Shown piece by piece: positions 53,893-62,878 of a stretch of DNA of 64,000 nucleotides. This DNA is from Terriglobales bacterium (GTDB taxonomy: Bacteria; Acidobacteriota; Terriglobia; Terriglobales; Acidobacteriaceae), in assembly GCA_025462725.1 (NCBI GenBank), contig JAOAPE010000012.1:669942-733941 (forward strand), read 5' to 3'. The notes beneath the pieces are model-generated. The model searched no databases. It saw only the letters and a list, made by a program, of their open reading frames with translations, and had not been told where the DNA came from. The position numbers and the translations under genes were made by a program. Within the stretch, counting starts at the first letter, position 1. Each line of letters opens with the position of its first letter.

Positions 53893-53978
53893 GGGTCGTT
53901 CCAATCCGCCAGACCGGACACATTATGACGCATCCGCGATTGGACTGCCATTGCGAGATGCTTTGTTAGAATGGCTGC

Positions 53979-54704
53979 ATGTCCTCAGCACAGCATGACA
54001 GCAAATCCAAAGAGCCTCGTCGTCAGTTCGTCAGCTTTTCGTTCTTTAAAGTATTGCCGGAATGGCGTCGGTTGCCGCTGGCAGAGCGCAACAAGCAGCG
54101 GCATGAGTTGTGCGAGGTCATCCGCAAGTGGGATGTGAAGGACAAGTTTCAGACGCTCACGTATTCGACGGTGGGCATGCGGCCGGATTGCGACTTGATG
54201 CTGTGGCGCATCTGCTACACGCCCGACGAGTTGCAGTTGATGAACACGGAGATGTTCTCGACGGCGATGGGCGGATATCTGGAGACTCCGCACAACTTCA
54301 TCGCCATGACGAAGCGGTCACAGTATTTGATCGGGCATGAACATCCGGGGCAGACGGATTCGCGCGGCGTCATTTTTCCCGGTGGACAGAAGTACATCTT
54401 TGTTTATCCTTTCTGGAAGACGCGGGCGTGGTATCTGCTGCCGATGGAAGAGCGCCAGAAGATGATGACGGAGCATATCCGGATCGGGCATGAGTATCCG
54501 CGAGTGAAGTTGAATACGACTTACTCGTTCGGATTGGACGATCAGGAGTTTGTAGTGGCGTTCGAGAGCGATTTTCCGGAAGACTTTTTGGACCTGGTAC
54601 AGCGGCTGCGCGAGAGCCAGGGCAGCGCCTACACATTGCGCGACACGCCGATATTCACGTGCATACGGACGTCAGTTGACGAGATGTTGAATCGGCTTGG
54701 ATAG
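53979..54704 (+). CDS. hemQ: Coproheme decarboxylase / chlorite-dismutase family (HemQ)
   Basis: 241 aa. Last step of the coproporphyrin-dependent heme route. YPFWKTRAWY with Tyr143 matches the catalytic YPMxKxR motif, and TEHIRIG with His166 the proximal heme ligand. No Arg at the distal chlorite site is evident, which favours HemQ over chlorite dismutase. No signal peptide. Complements hemACD elsewhere in the window. Immediately followed by nth. Confidence 0.9.
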   Translation: MSSAQHDSKSKEPRRQFVSFSFFKVLPEWRRLPLAERNKQRHELCEVIRKWDVKDKFQTLTYSTVGMRPDCDLMLWRICYTPDELQLMNTEMFSTAMGGYLETPHNFIAMTKRSQYLIGHEHPGQTDSRGVIFPGGQKYIFVYPFWKTRAWYLLPMEERQKMMTEHIRIGHEYPRVKLNTTYSFGLDDQEFVVAFESDFPEDFLDLVQRLRESQGSAYTLRDTPIFTCIRTSVDEMLNRLG

Positions 54705-54705
54705 C

Positions 54706-55470
54706 GTGAGTCCGGTAAAGACAAAAGCGAAAAGAGCTTCGTCGAAGAGCGTGCAGCTGAAAAGCGTTTCGGCGAAAAGCAAAGCTTCGGCTTACGATCC
54801 GCTTGAGCCGAAGCGCGTTGCGGAAATCCTGAAGCGGCTGGATGCGACTTATCCCAATCCCAAGTGCGCTTTGCTGCATAAGAGCGCGTGGGAACTGACG
54901 GTTGCGACAATCCTTTCTGCGCAATGCACTGATGTTCGCGTGAACATGGTCACGCCGGTGCTGTTCGCGAAATATCCCACGGTGCAGGATTTTGCGGCTC
55001 TCGAACCGGAGCAATTGGAGCCGGATATTCGCAGCACGGGATTCTTCCGCAACAAAGCGAAATCTGTTGTTGGCGCTGCGCGGAAAGTGGTCAGCGACTT
55101 TGGCGGGAAAGTCCCGGATACGATGGAAGAGTTGCTCACGCTGCCGGGAGTCGCGCGCAAGACTGCGAATGTAGTTTTGGGATCGTGGTTCGGCAAGGCG
55201 ATTGGTGTAGTCGTGGACACGCATGTGTATCGGATATCGCGCAGGTTGGAACTCACGAAGAGCGATACTCCGGAAAAGATCGAGCAGGACCTGATGCGTG
55301 TGATCCCGCAGGAAAAGTGGATCGAGTTTGCGCACCAGGAGATCTGGCACGGCCGCAAGCTATGTTTCGCGCGCAAGCCGAATTGTGTGGAGTGTCCGCT
55401 GGAGAATATTTGCCACGCTGCGGACAAGACTTGGTCAACAGTGGAGATCCACAAGAACGCAAAACCCTAA
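54706..55470 (+). CDS. nth: Endonuclease III
   Basis: 254 aa from the GTG at 54706, one base after the hemQ stop; a TTG at 54697 is an alternative. DNA glycosylase/AP lyase for oxidised pyrimidines. HhH-GPD motif LPGVARKTANVVLG with catalytic Lys152, Asp171 in VVDTHVYR, and a [4Fe-4S] cluster C-x6-C-x2-C-x5-C (Cys220, 227, 230, 236). A basic 30-residue N-terminal extension precedes the core. Confidence 0.95.
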   Translation: MSPVKTKAKRASSKSVQLKSVSAKSKASAYDPLEPKRVAEILKRLDATYPNPKCALLHKSAWELTVATILSAQCTDVRVNMVTPVLFAKYPTVQDFAALEPEQLEPDIRSTGFFRNKAKSVVGAARKVVSDFGGKVPDTMEELLTLPGVARKTANVVLGSWFGKAIGVVVDTHVYRISRRLELTKSDTPEKIEQDLMRVIPQEKWIEFAHQEIWHGRKLCFARKPNCVECPLENICHAADKTWSTVEIHKNAKP

Positions 55471-55521
55471 GTTCGCCAGCAATGTAGCTGCTTCAAAACG
55501 CAAGACAGGCATCAAACTTTC

Positions 55522-55947
55522 ATGCGGTACTCGCGCCTCTTCGTTGTGCTTTCCCTCTGTCTCTGGCTGACTTCAATTGCATCTGCAGGCAGTGTTACCG
55601 GCGTATTCCAGGGCCGAATCGTGCAGCTTCCCAAAGCCAATTCCCGCGTGAAATGGCTGTATGTGCAGGGGAAGAATGGGGCCATTCGCAGGGCGAACAT
55701 CGCGAAAGCGGTGGTTGAGTATGACGATGATTATCCTGCGGGGAAAAGGCGGAAACGGGCTGCCGATTCGCTGGGACAGGCGATTGAAGTCCGTGTCACG
55801 GCGGAGCAGGATGTAGTGAACAATGGTGATTGGCAGGCCACGAATGTCCTGATTTTGGCGCCTCGCGCCAACGCGAAACCAGAGAAGAAGCATGGAGATG
55901 CGCCGACTCCGTCGCTGGCGAAAAAGCAGCTTAGTGGCTGGAAATAA
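55522..55947 (+). CDS. Small exported protein, unknown
   Basis: 141 aa with a signal peptide (about 1-22). Basic protein with GVFQGRIVQLPKANSRVKWLYVQGKNGAIRRA; perhaps one small beta domain followed by a Lys/Pro tail. No family recognised. Confidence 0.68.
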   Translation: MRYSRLFVVLSLCLWLTSIASAGSVTGVFQGRIVQLPKANSRVKWLYVQGKNGAIRRANIAKAVVEYDDDYPAGKRRKRAADSLGQAIEVRVTAEQDVVNNGDWQATNVLILAPRANAKPEKKHGDAPTPSLAKKQLSGWK

Positions 55948-56052
55948 GCTGAACCTGAGTTGGATTCTGGGCGTCTAACTTAAAGGGAGAATGCCCGAAA
56001 CTTCTACAATCCACGTGGGTTTTAGATTGCAGGGCTTCCGCTTGAATAGGGC

Positions 56053-56058
56053 TATAAT
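56053..56058 (+). promoter_or_regulatory. Candidate -10 box for the M48 peptidase gene
   Basis: TATAAT with about 40 bases of leader to the ATG; only a TTGCAG at too long a spacing is seen as -35. Confidence 0.35.
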
Positions 56059-56104
56059 GGCCAAATCGCTAGAGTTTCTGCTGCCGAGTGTCACTGAGGT
56101 AACA

Positions 56105-57229
56105 ATGAAAAACCGTCTCCACAGCTTCCTTTCAAAGATCCTTGTCTGTGCACTGCTGCTGACTTCGGCAGCATTCGCCGGCGATGACAAAACCGCCACT
56201 GACAATCCGAAGCAGGACAACAGCAAGCAGACTTCGACAACGCAGGATTCGACAACACAGGATTCGACCTCGACGAGCAAAGCTGATGCGAAGAAGGGAT
56301 CTGGCGGCAAGGACGATGTTGACGCCATCGGCAACCGAGACATTGGCAAGCGCGGGCTAGGGAACTGGTATTCGCTGGAATCCGAGATCAAGATGGGCAA
56401 GACATATGCCCAACAGATCGAACAGAGCGTGAAGCTTGTGCAGGACCCGGTCGTCAATGAATATGTGAACCGCATTGGACAGAACATCGTGCGGAACTCC
56501 GACGCGAAAGTGCCGTTCACGATCAAGGTCATCGACTCCGACGAAATCAATGCATTCGCGCTACCGGGCGGATTTTTCTACGTCAATTCAGGATTGATTC
56601 TAGCGGCGGATGAAGAAGCCGAACTTGCCGGCGTAATGGCGCATGAGATCGCACACGTTGCAGCGCGCCATGCGATGAAACAACAGACACGCGGAAACTG
56701 GGCGAACTTTGCTTCCATCCCATTGATATTCTTGGGCGGCGGAGCGGGATATGCAATCAGGTCAGCGGCACAGATCGGGCTACCCCTCACTTTCATGAGC
56801 TTCTCCAGAAGTTTCGAGGCGGAAGCGGACTACCTGGGAATGCAATATTCGTATGCGACAGGATACGATCCGCAGGCGTCGATATCTTTCTTTGAAAAGA
56901 TACAAGCGCAGGAAAAGAAGAAACCCGGGACATTGGCCAAGGCGTTTGCGTCGCATCCGCAGACACCGGACCGCATCACGAAATTGCAGCAGGAGATTGC
57001 GACAGTCCTTCCGGGAAAAGACCAGTACATGGTTTCAACGTCAGAGTTCGACGATGTGAAAACGCGACTGGCTGCGATCGAGAATCGTCACAAGGTGAAA
57101 GACCAGAAGGATGACAGCAAACCGACCTTGCGCAGAACAGCCGGGAATGACAAATCTAAGGACGGCGACACCAAGGACAAAGACGGGAAGTCAGATGACG
57201 ATCGTCCGACCTTGAAACGTAGAGACTAA
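56105..57229 (+). CDS. Exported M48-family zinc metallopeptidase
   Basis: 374 aa from the ATG at 56105, preceded by GAGGT; an upstream in-frame ORF start at 55991 lacks support. Signal peptide (about 1-25), a Thr/Gln/Asp/Ser linker (27-75), then the peptidase domain with HEIAH (His180, Glu181, His184) and third ligand in FEAEADYLG (Glu238 or Glu240). Ends in a Lys/Asp-rich tail (from about 335). Resembles the periplasmic BepA/LoiP group that degrades misfolded outer-membrane proteins. Confidence 0.9.
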   Translation: MKNRLHSFLSKILVCALLLTSAAFAGDDKTATDNPKQDNSKQTSTTQDSTTQDSTSTSKADAKKGSGGKDDVDAIGNRDIGKRGLGNWYSLESEIKMGKTYAQQIEQSVKLVQDPVVNEYVNRIGQNIVRNSDAKVPFTIKVIDSDEINAFALPGGFFYVNSGLILAADEEAELAGVMAHEIAHVAARHAMKQQTRGNWANFASIPLIFLGGGAGYAIRSAAQIGLPLTFMSFSRSFEAEADYLGMQYSYATGYDPQASISFFEKIQAQEKKKPGTLAKAFASHPQTPDRITKLQQEIATVLPGKDQYMVSTSEFDDVKTRLAAIENRHKVKDQKDDSKPTLRRTAGNDKSKDGDTKDKDGKSDDDRPTLKRRD

Positions 57230-57250
57230 GTTTTCAAAACCGACGAACAC

Positions 57251-57280
57251 GAGGCGCAGAGATGCGCCTCTTTTTTATTT
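57251..57280 (+). terminator. Terminator of the M48 peptidase gene
   Basis: Perfect 8-bp stem GAGGCGCA/TGCGCCTC with GAGA loop, then TTTTTTATTT. Confidence 0.92.
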
Positions 57281-57296
57281 GCGCTGATTTGATTGA

Positions 57297-57494
57297 TTAA
57301 CGGTGCAGGGCTTGCTTCATCTTGAGCGCCGCGAGTTGAGTGGTGTCGAAAAAGAGGCTCTTGATCAACACTTTCTGGGACTCGATCACGCGACCCTGTT
57401 CCATCACCAACCCGGCCATGAAGATGTTCGTGGCAATCAGTACGGCGTAAAGGCCGTTTGTGCGTTGGCGTGGAGTGGGCATTCCGAACTTCAT
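57297..57494 (-). CDS. Small single-helix protein, unknown
   Basis: 65 aa from the ATG at 57494. Basic N-terminus, one hydrophobic helix (about 16-31), then an amphipathic C-terminal helix. No ribosome site; preceded by the hpt terminator hairpin. Tentative. Confidence 0.5.
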   Translation of the reverse strand: MKFGMPTPRQRTNGLYAVLIATNIFMAGLVMEQGRVIESQKVLIKSLFFDTTQLAALKMKQALHR

Positions 57495-57496
57495 GC

Positions 57497-57535
57497 AAAG
57501 TAAGAAGGCCAACTGCGAATCGAAGTTGGCCTCCT
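57497..57535 (-). terminator. Terminator of hpt
   Basis: AGGCCAACT/AGTTGGCCT stem (57507-57533, loop of nine) followed on the minus strand by TTCTTACTTT. Confidence 0.75.
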
Positions 57536-57572
57536 TGAAAACATTTTGGGTGTGCCAGATTACGACAGAGCC

Positions 57573-58121
57573 TCAGTGTCCGCCTTCTTGCAGGATGCAG
57601 ATGTCGGGAAGGTTGCGGTACTTTTCGGCGAAGTCCATTCCGTACCCAACAACGAATTCGTCGGGTATCTTGAATCCGAAATAGTCCGGTTGGATGGGCT
57701 GAATGCGACGGGATGGCTTATCCAGCAGGGTGGCGATCTTCAGAGATTTCGGCTGCGCCGCTTGCAGCAGCTTCATAAGGTAGGTCAGGGTAAATCCGGT
57801 GTCGAGGATGTCTTCGACAACGATGACGTTTTTGCCTTGTAACGATGTGTCCACATCCTTAGTCAGCTTCACCTCACCGCTGGACATTTTTCCTGAGCCA
57901 TAGCTGGAAACGGCGATGAAGTCGAATGATGCGTCGAGATCGATGTTTCGCGCGAGATCGCTTAGAAACAAGCAAGCGCCTTTCAGCACACCAACGAGGA
58001 CGACGCTTTCGCCAGTGTAATCTTTGGTGATCTGCGCGCCGATCTCGACGACGCGGGAATGGATCTGGTCTCGGCTGAATAGCACTTTCAAAGCGGGAGC
58101 GGTCTTGGCAGTGGAAGTCAT
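57573..58121 (-). CDS. hpt: Hypoxanthine phosphoribosyltransferase
   Basis: 182 aa. Purine salvage enzyme. PRPP motif VIVVEDILDTGFT (Glu103, Asp104, Asp107), VGVLKGACLFLSDL loop, and the flexible-loop serine-tyrosine (SSYGSG). The final segment FGFKIPDEFVVGYGMDFAEKYRNLP is family-typical. Confidence 0.96.
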   Translation of the reverse strand: MTSTAKTAPALKVLFSRDQIHSRVVEIGAQITKDYTGESVVLVGVLKGACLFLSDLARNIDLDASFDFIAVSSYGSGKMSSGEVKLTKDVDTSLQGKNVIVVEDILDTGFTLTYLMKLLQAAQPKSLKIATLLDKPSRRIQPIQPDYFGFKIPDEFVVGYGMDFAEKYRNLPDICILQEGGH

Positions 58122-58208
58122 GGGAGTGGCTCTATTGAAACATTTTATGTGCGCTTCCGGCCAACATATTTAGCGATAAACTCTGAGCAAGCGAATGTCA
58201 TCTGTAGA

Positions 58209-58220
58209 ATGAACGTTCAT
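58209..58220 (+). promoter_or_regulatory. 12-bp perfect palindrome upstream of the UPF0173 gene
   Basis: ATGAACGTTCAT, centred 27 bases before the start. Could be an operator; no factor identified. Confidence 0.35.
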
Positions 58221-58241
58221 CGTTCCTCAAGGGGAAGAAAA

Positions 58242-58955
58242 ATGAAACTGGATCTGAATGGAATCAAAATCACCTGGCTCGGACATGCCACTTTTCGTAT
58301 CGAGTCGCCCGGCGGCAAGACGATTATCATCGACCCATGGGTGATGAATAACCCAATGTGTCCGGACGATCACAAGAACATCGGCAAGATCGATGTGATG
58401 CTTTGCACGCATGGACACGGCGACCACATTGGCGATGCTGTCGCGCTGGCTAAGAAGCACGATCCAATCGTGGTGGGAGTGTACGAACTCTGCATGTGGA
58501 TGCAGAAAAAAGGCGCCAAACAGATTGCGCCGATGAACAAAGGTGGCTCACAAACAGTCGGTGATATCCGCGTGACCATGGTCCATGCGGACCACTCGTG
58601 CGGGATCGAAGATGACGGCGAGATGATCTACGGCGGCGAGGCTTGTGGGTATGTAATCCAGTTCGAGAACAACTTCAAAATCTACCATGCAGGCGACACG
58701 AATGTTTTTGGAGACATGTGCATCATTCATGAGCTGTATGCGCCGGACCTGGTCATGCTTCCTATAGGCGACCTGTACACCATGGGACCGCGGGAAGCGA
58801 GCTATGCGTGCAAGCTGCTGAAGGCCAAGGCGGTGATCCCCATGCACTTTGGCACCTTTCCGGCACTCACGGGGACTCCGAGCGAATTCAAGAAATCCGT
58901 GGGTGAGATGGGCGTAGAGGTAATCCGGATGGAACCTGGAAAAACATTGTCTTAA
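58242..58955 (+). CDS. UPF0173 metallo-beta-lactamase-fold hydrolase
   Basis: 237 aa from the ATG at 58242 (AGGGGA ribosome site); an in-frame start at 58149 would cover the palindrome and is rejected. Metal site THGHGDHIGD with His57, His59, Asp61, His62, plus later His in HADHSCGI and the HAGDTNVFGDM Asp. YtkL/ULA-type family with unknown physiological substrate. Confidence 0.92.
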   Translation: MKLDLNGIKITWLGHATFRIESPGGKTIIIDPWVMNNPMCPDDHKNIGKIDVMLCTHGHGDHIGDAVALAKKHDPIVVGVYELCMWMQKKGAKQIAPMNKGGSQTVGDIRVTMVHADHSCGIEDDGEMIYGGEACGYVIQFENNFKIYHAGDTNVFGDMCIIHELYAPDLVMLPIGDLYTMGPREASYACKLLKAKAVIPMHFGTFPALTGTPSEFKKSVGEMGVEVIRMEPGKTLS

Positions 58956-59020
58956 AAACAGGAACTCTGTTTTATACTGGCGGTGCCCCTTCGGAAAGCA
59001 GTACCAAGGAGATTGAAAAG

Positions 59021-59218
59021 ATGAAGAAGATAATGGCCGTCAGTTTGTTTATTGCAACATTGGGAAGTGTTCTAGCAGTGGCACAACCACAGACCCCGGC
59101 CCCGAGCACGACAACAACGACAACCAGCACGACAACAACGAATGCGCCAAGAGCCAAGAAGCACAACCGAAACCACAAAAAGGCAGGCCGGAAACATCAC
59201 AGGCAGAACAATCGGTAG
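59021..59218 (+). CDS. Small exported Thr-rich, Lys/His-tailed protein
   Basis: 65 aa. Signal peptide (about 1-21), a run of Thr/Ser (30-40), then a strongly basic tail of Lys, Arg, His and Asn (46-65). Resembles acid-shock (Asr-like) periplasmic peptides in composition only. AAGGAG ribosome site and a downstream terminator-like hairpin make it a real gene. Confidence 0.8.
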   Translation: MKKIMAVSLFIATLGSVLAVAQPQTPAPSTTTTTTSTTTTNAPRAKKHNRNHKKAGRKHHRQNNR

Positions 59219-59253
59219 CAGAGCAGCTATTAGCTTTGGCTCTTGGTGGAAAC

Positions 59254-59288
59254 GAAGGCAGCGCCGATGCGCTGCCTTCATTATTTGT
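59254..59288 (+). terminator. Terminator after the Thr-rich small protein
   Basis: Perfect 11-bp stem GAAGGCAGCGC/GCGCTGCCTTC with CGAT loop, followed by ATTATTTGT. Confidence 0.8.
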
Positions 59289-59352
59289 CAGTTAATGGTG
59301 TTCAGTCGGCCTCTTTTCTTTGGGCTACTCTGCTCGGCGCATCAAAGGGGAT

Positions 59353-59583
59353 ATGAGACGAAGATCCCTTACCCTTCCTGAAATCGCATTAATAGCCGGT
59401 ACCCGCATGGCTCTTGGAGCAGGCGTAGGACTGCTGCTTGCCAATAAGCTTAATGACGATGAGCGCAGAGGAGCCGGCTGGGCGTTATTTGCAGTGGGAG
59501 CACTGACGACGATTCCGTTGATGGCCAACTTGCTAGGCAAGAAGGTAGACGCCCCAGAAACCCATCAAAGATCGGCTGAGTAG
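59353..59583 (+). CDS. Small two-helix membrane protein, unknown
   Basis: 76 aa from the ATG at 59353, which has AAGGGG just upstream. Two Gly/Ala-rich hydrophobic helices (about 12-30 and 41-58) separated by NKLNDDERRG, resembling small stress-type membrane proteins. Unknown function. Confidence 0.7.
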   Translation: MRRRSLTLPEIALIAGTRMALGAGVGLLLANKLNDDERRGAGWALFAVGALTTIPLMANLLGKKVDAPETHQRSAE

Positions 59584-59719
59584 TCTCTCGGGTTCGATAC
59601 TGCTGTTGAACACTCATGGAATAAGGACGGGCGGGAGGTGTCCGTTCGGCACTGGAGCCAATCCTGCTGCTTCGGGTGTATTCTCATTGTTTCAAAAACA
59701 ATCCTGGAGTGAATCGCCC

Positions 59720-62700
59720 GTGTCGCTTTCCAAGAAGTTCCAAGCTGCTTTCCTGTTCCTCTCAGTCCTTGCACTCCCGTCATTCGCACAGCAGGTAAAT
59801 CCGTCTCTGTTTTCAGAGATGCGATGGCGTTTGGCGGGACCATTTCGCGGCGGCCGTTCGTTGACTGCTGTGGGTGTGAAGGGAAATCCGAGCACATTCT
59901 ATTTTGGCGCGGTAGGCGGAGGCGTCTGGAAGACAACGGACGCGGGGAACACATGGGCCCCGATCTTCGATAGCCAACCAATTGCGTCGATCGGCGCGCT
60001 CGAGGTGGCACCTTCCGATCCGAACGTTATCTATGTTGGCAGTGGGGAAGCCGACATGCGCGACGACATCACGTATGGAAATGGAGTTTACAAGTCGACC
60101 GATGGCGGACAGACGTGGAGCAACATCGGATTGCGCGACAGCCGGCAGATCGGGCGCATTATTGTGGATCCGAAAAACGCAGACGTTGTTTACGTTGCGG
60201 CCTTAGGGCACGCGTATGGTGCGAATACCGAGCGCGGCGTCTTCCGTTCGACCGATGGGGGAAAGAATTGGTCTCGCGTTCTTTTCAAGGACGAAAATAC
60301 AGGTGCTATCGATATTGCTTTTGATCTGCAGGACAGCAAGGTGATTTACGCATCGCTGTGGCAGACGCGACGTCCACCGTGGAATGTTTATCCGGCTTCG
60401 AATGGGCCGGGCAGCGGATTGTACAAATCATCCGATGGCGGTTCGACCTGGCAGCAACTAAAGAATGGATTGCCGGTAGAAGGATTGGGGCGCATAGGTA
60501 TCGCCGTTTCCGCGGGCGATCACAATCGTGTTTATGCGGTTGTCGATGCGAAGGACGGCGGAATCTATCGCTCCGATGATGCGGGTAAAAGCTTCTCCCG
60601 AGTGAACAACGAAGCGCGAGTCTGGGGACGCGGCTGGTATTTCGGCGGAATCACGGCTGATCCGAAGAATGCTGATGTGGTGTTTGTCGCAAATACATCA
60701 ACATATAAATCGACCGATGGTGGGAAGAGTTTCACCGCATTCAAAGGTGCGCCGGGTGGAGACGACTATCACTCAGTGTGGATATCGCCGGAAGATTCGG
60801 TGCGGATGATCATATCCAGCGATCAGGGAACGATTGTGACTCTGAATGGCGGGAAGACTTGGAGTTCCTGGTACAACCAGCCGACAGGGCAGTTCTATCA
60901 CGTGGCAACGGACAGTCGTTTTCCCTATTGGATCTACGGAGCGCAACAGGATAGCGGAGCAATGGCTGTCCCAAGTCGCAGCAATTTCGCCAATATTACT
61001 GAACGTGATTGGCATCCGGTGGAGGTAGGCGGCGAGAGCGGGATGATCGCGACGAGTCCTTCTGACCCGAACATTGTGTTTGGCGGAACGGTGTCGCGTT
61101 ATGACTTTACGACAGGACAAAATCAGAACATCTCACCCACGGTGGGACGTGCAGGAAACTTCCGCACGATTTGGACGCTGCCAGTTGCGATCTCTGCGGC
61201 AGACACGAGCAAACTTTATTTCAGCCACCAGATGCTCTTCCGGAGCAAAGACCTGGGAAAGAGTTGGGACCAGATCAGTCCTGATCTGACGAGAGAAGAC
61301 CCGGGTGTCCCTAAAAACCTCGATTCCATCACGGCGAAGTATGGTCTGGCGAGTCCGCGCAAAGGCGTGATCTATGCGATTGCTCCGTCGCCGCTGGACG
61401 CAAACATGGTGTGGGTGGGAACGGATGATGGCCTCATTCACTTGTCCTATGACGATGGCCAGCACTGGCTGAATGTGACTCCGAAAGAGCTGACGCCGTG
61501 GAGCAAGGTGGGCATTATCGAGGCGTCACATGGAGACAAGCAGACAGCGTATGTAGCAGTAGATCGGCATCGGCTGGAGGATTTGAAGCCTTATATCTAT
61601 CGCACGCAAGATGCAGGGAAGAGCTGGACGCTGATTGCAAAAGGAATTCCCGAAGGCGCATACGTGAACGTTGTACGAGAAGACAAAGAGCGCCGCGGAC
61701 TGCTCTACGCTGGAACGGAACTCGGGATGTATGTGAGTTTCAATGACGGAGATGATTGGCAGCCGTTGCAGTTGAACCTGCCAGTTGTCCCAGTGCGCGA
61801 CATATCGTCGCGGGCAGATGATCTGGTGATCGCAACACATGGCCGGGCATTTTGGATACTGGATGATTTGAATCCGCTGCGCCAGGCAGATGCGAAAATC
61901 GCCTCGGGCGACGCGTATCTCTTTCATCCGCAAACAGCATTCCGGGTCCGTACGCCGGGAGATCAGGGAACCCCGTATCCGCCGGAAATTCCACGAGGAG
62001 AGAATGCTCCGAATGGAGCGATCATTGATTACTACTTGAAGGATGCAAGTGCGACTCCGATAACGCTGGAGATATTGGACAACACAGGGAGTTTGGTTCG
62101 GCGTTTCAGTAGCAGCGAAAAAGCGCCAGTAGTGGATGAGAAGACGCTGGATATCCCGAAGTATTGGGTGAAGCCGCCGCAAATCCTCTCAGACAAAGCG
62201 GGGATGCATCGCTTCATTTGGGACCTGCACTACGCGTCAAGCACTCCGCCGGGACAGCGCGGTGGCGGACGTCGAGGCGGTGGAGGTCCGTGGGTGATTC
62301 CGGGTGAGTACACCGTAAGGCTGACTGCGAATGGAAAGCCGTATACAACGTCACTGATCGTGAACATGGATCCGCGGGTGAAAGTAAGCGGAGAAGAACT
62401 GCAGTTGCAACTGAGCACGTCACAGAAAATCACGGCGGCGCAAGCGGAAGTGAATCGTGCGTCTGCGCAGGCGAACGCCATGACAAGGCAGATTAGGGAC
62501 CTGCAAACGAAATCGAAACCGGATGCGGCAACAGGTGCTGCGTTGAATAAATTCAATCAACGCGTAACGGAAGTAGCAGGGAAGACTCCAGAGACTAATC
62601 CGAGCGGGGCAGTTGAGGTTGTGGATACGGACTCAACCAGCCTCCGCCATCTCGCGACTGCGCTAGGTCAGATCGGAGCTGCGGTGCAAAGCGCGGCGGC

Positions 62701-62878
62701 AGCGCCAACTCCAGATCAATTACGTGCTTTCGAGGAGAACAGCAAAGTGATGCAATCCACGCTCGCGCAATGGCAGCAGGTGGTCACGCGAGAACTGCCG
62801 CAGTTGAACGCGCAATTGAAACAAGCTAATTTGGCGGAGATCACTACCAATCCACCAAGCACACCGGGGGCGAACTGA
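59720..62878 (+). CDS. Large exported Asp-box (sortilin/VPS10-like) propeller protein
   Basis: 1052 aa from a GTG at 59720 with GGAG upstream; an ORF from 59606 is less likely because the signal peptide (VSLSKKFQAAFLFL...SFA) begins at this GTG. About eleven Asp-box motifs of the form S/T-x-D-x-G-x-T/S-W (for example STDGGQTW, SSDGGSTW, TQDAGKSW) over residues about 70-680, as in ten-bladed VPS10/BNR or glycosidase-like propellers. Then a FlgD/Ig-like domain around GEYTVRLTANGKPY and a helical C-terminus. Common in Acidobacteriota and Bacteroidota; enzymatic role unproven. Confidence 0.88.
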   Translation: MSLSKKFQAAFLFLSVLALPSFAQQVNPSLFSEMRWRLAGPFRGGRSLTAVGVKGNPSTFYFGAVGGGVWKTTDAGNTWAPIFDSQPIASIGALEVAPSDPNVIYVGSGEADMRDDITYGNGVYKSTDGGQTWSNIGLRDSRQIGRIIVDPKNADVVYVAALGHAYGANTERGVFRSTDGGKNWSRVLFKDENTGAIDIAFDLQDSKVIYASLWQTRRPPWNVYPASNGPGSGLYKSSDGGSTWQQLKNGLPVEGLGRIGIAVSAGDHNRVYAVVDAKDGGIYRSDDAGKSFSRVNNEARVWGRGWYFGGITADPKNADVVFVANTSTYKSTDGGKSFTAFKGAPGGDDYHSVWISPEDSVRMIISSDQGTIVTLNGGKTWSSWYNQPTGQFYHVATDSRFPYWIYGAQQDSGAMAVPSRSNFANITERDWHPVEVGGESGMIATSPSDPNIVFGGTVSRYDFTTGQNQNISPTVGRAGNFRTIWTLPVAISAADTSKLYFSHQMLFRSKDLGKSWDQISPDLTREDPGVPKNLDSITAKYGLASPRKGVIYAIAPSPLDANMVWVGTDDGLIHLSYDDGQHWLNVTPKELTPWSKVGIIEASHGDKQTAYVAVDRHRLEDLKPYIYRTQDAGKSWTLIAKGIPEGAYVNVVREDKERRGLLYAGTELGMYVSFNDGDDWQPLQLNLPVVPVRDISSRADDLVIATHGRAFWILDDLNPLRQADAKIASGDAYLFHPQTAFRVRTPGDQGTPYPPEIPRGENAPNGAIIDYYLKDASATPITLEILDNTGSLVRRFSSSEKAPVVDEKTLDIPKYWVKPPQILSDKAGMHRFIWDLHYASSTPPGQRGGGRRGGGGPWVIPGEYTVRLTANGKPYTTSLIVNMDPRVKVSGEELQLQLSTSQKITAAQAEVNRASAQANAMTRQIRDLQTKSKPDAATGAALNKFNQRVTEVAGKTPETNPSGAVEVVDTDSTSLRHLATALGQIGAAVQSAAAAPTPDQLRAFEENSKVMQSTLAQWQQVVTRELPQLNAQLKQANLAEITTNPPSTPGAN

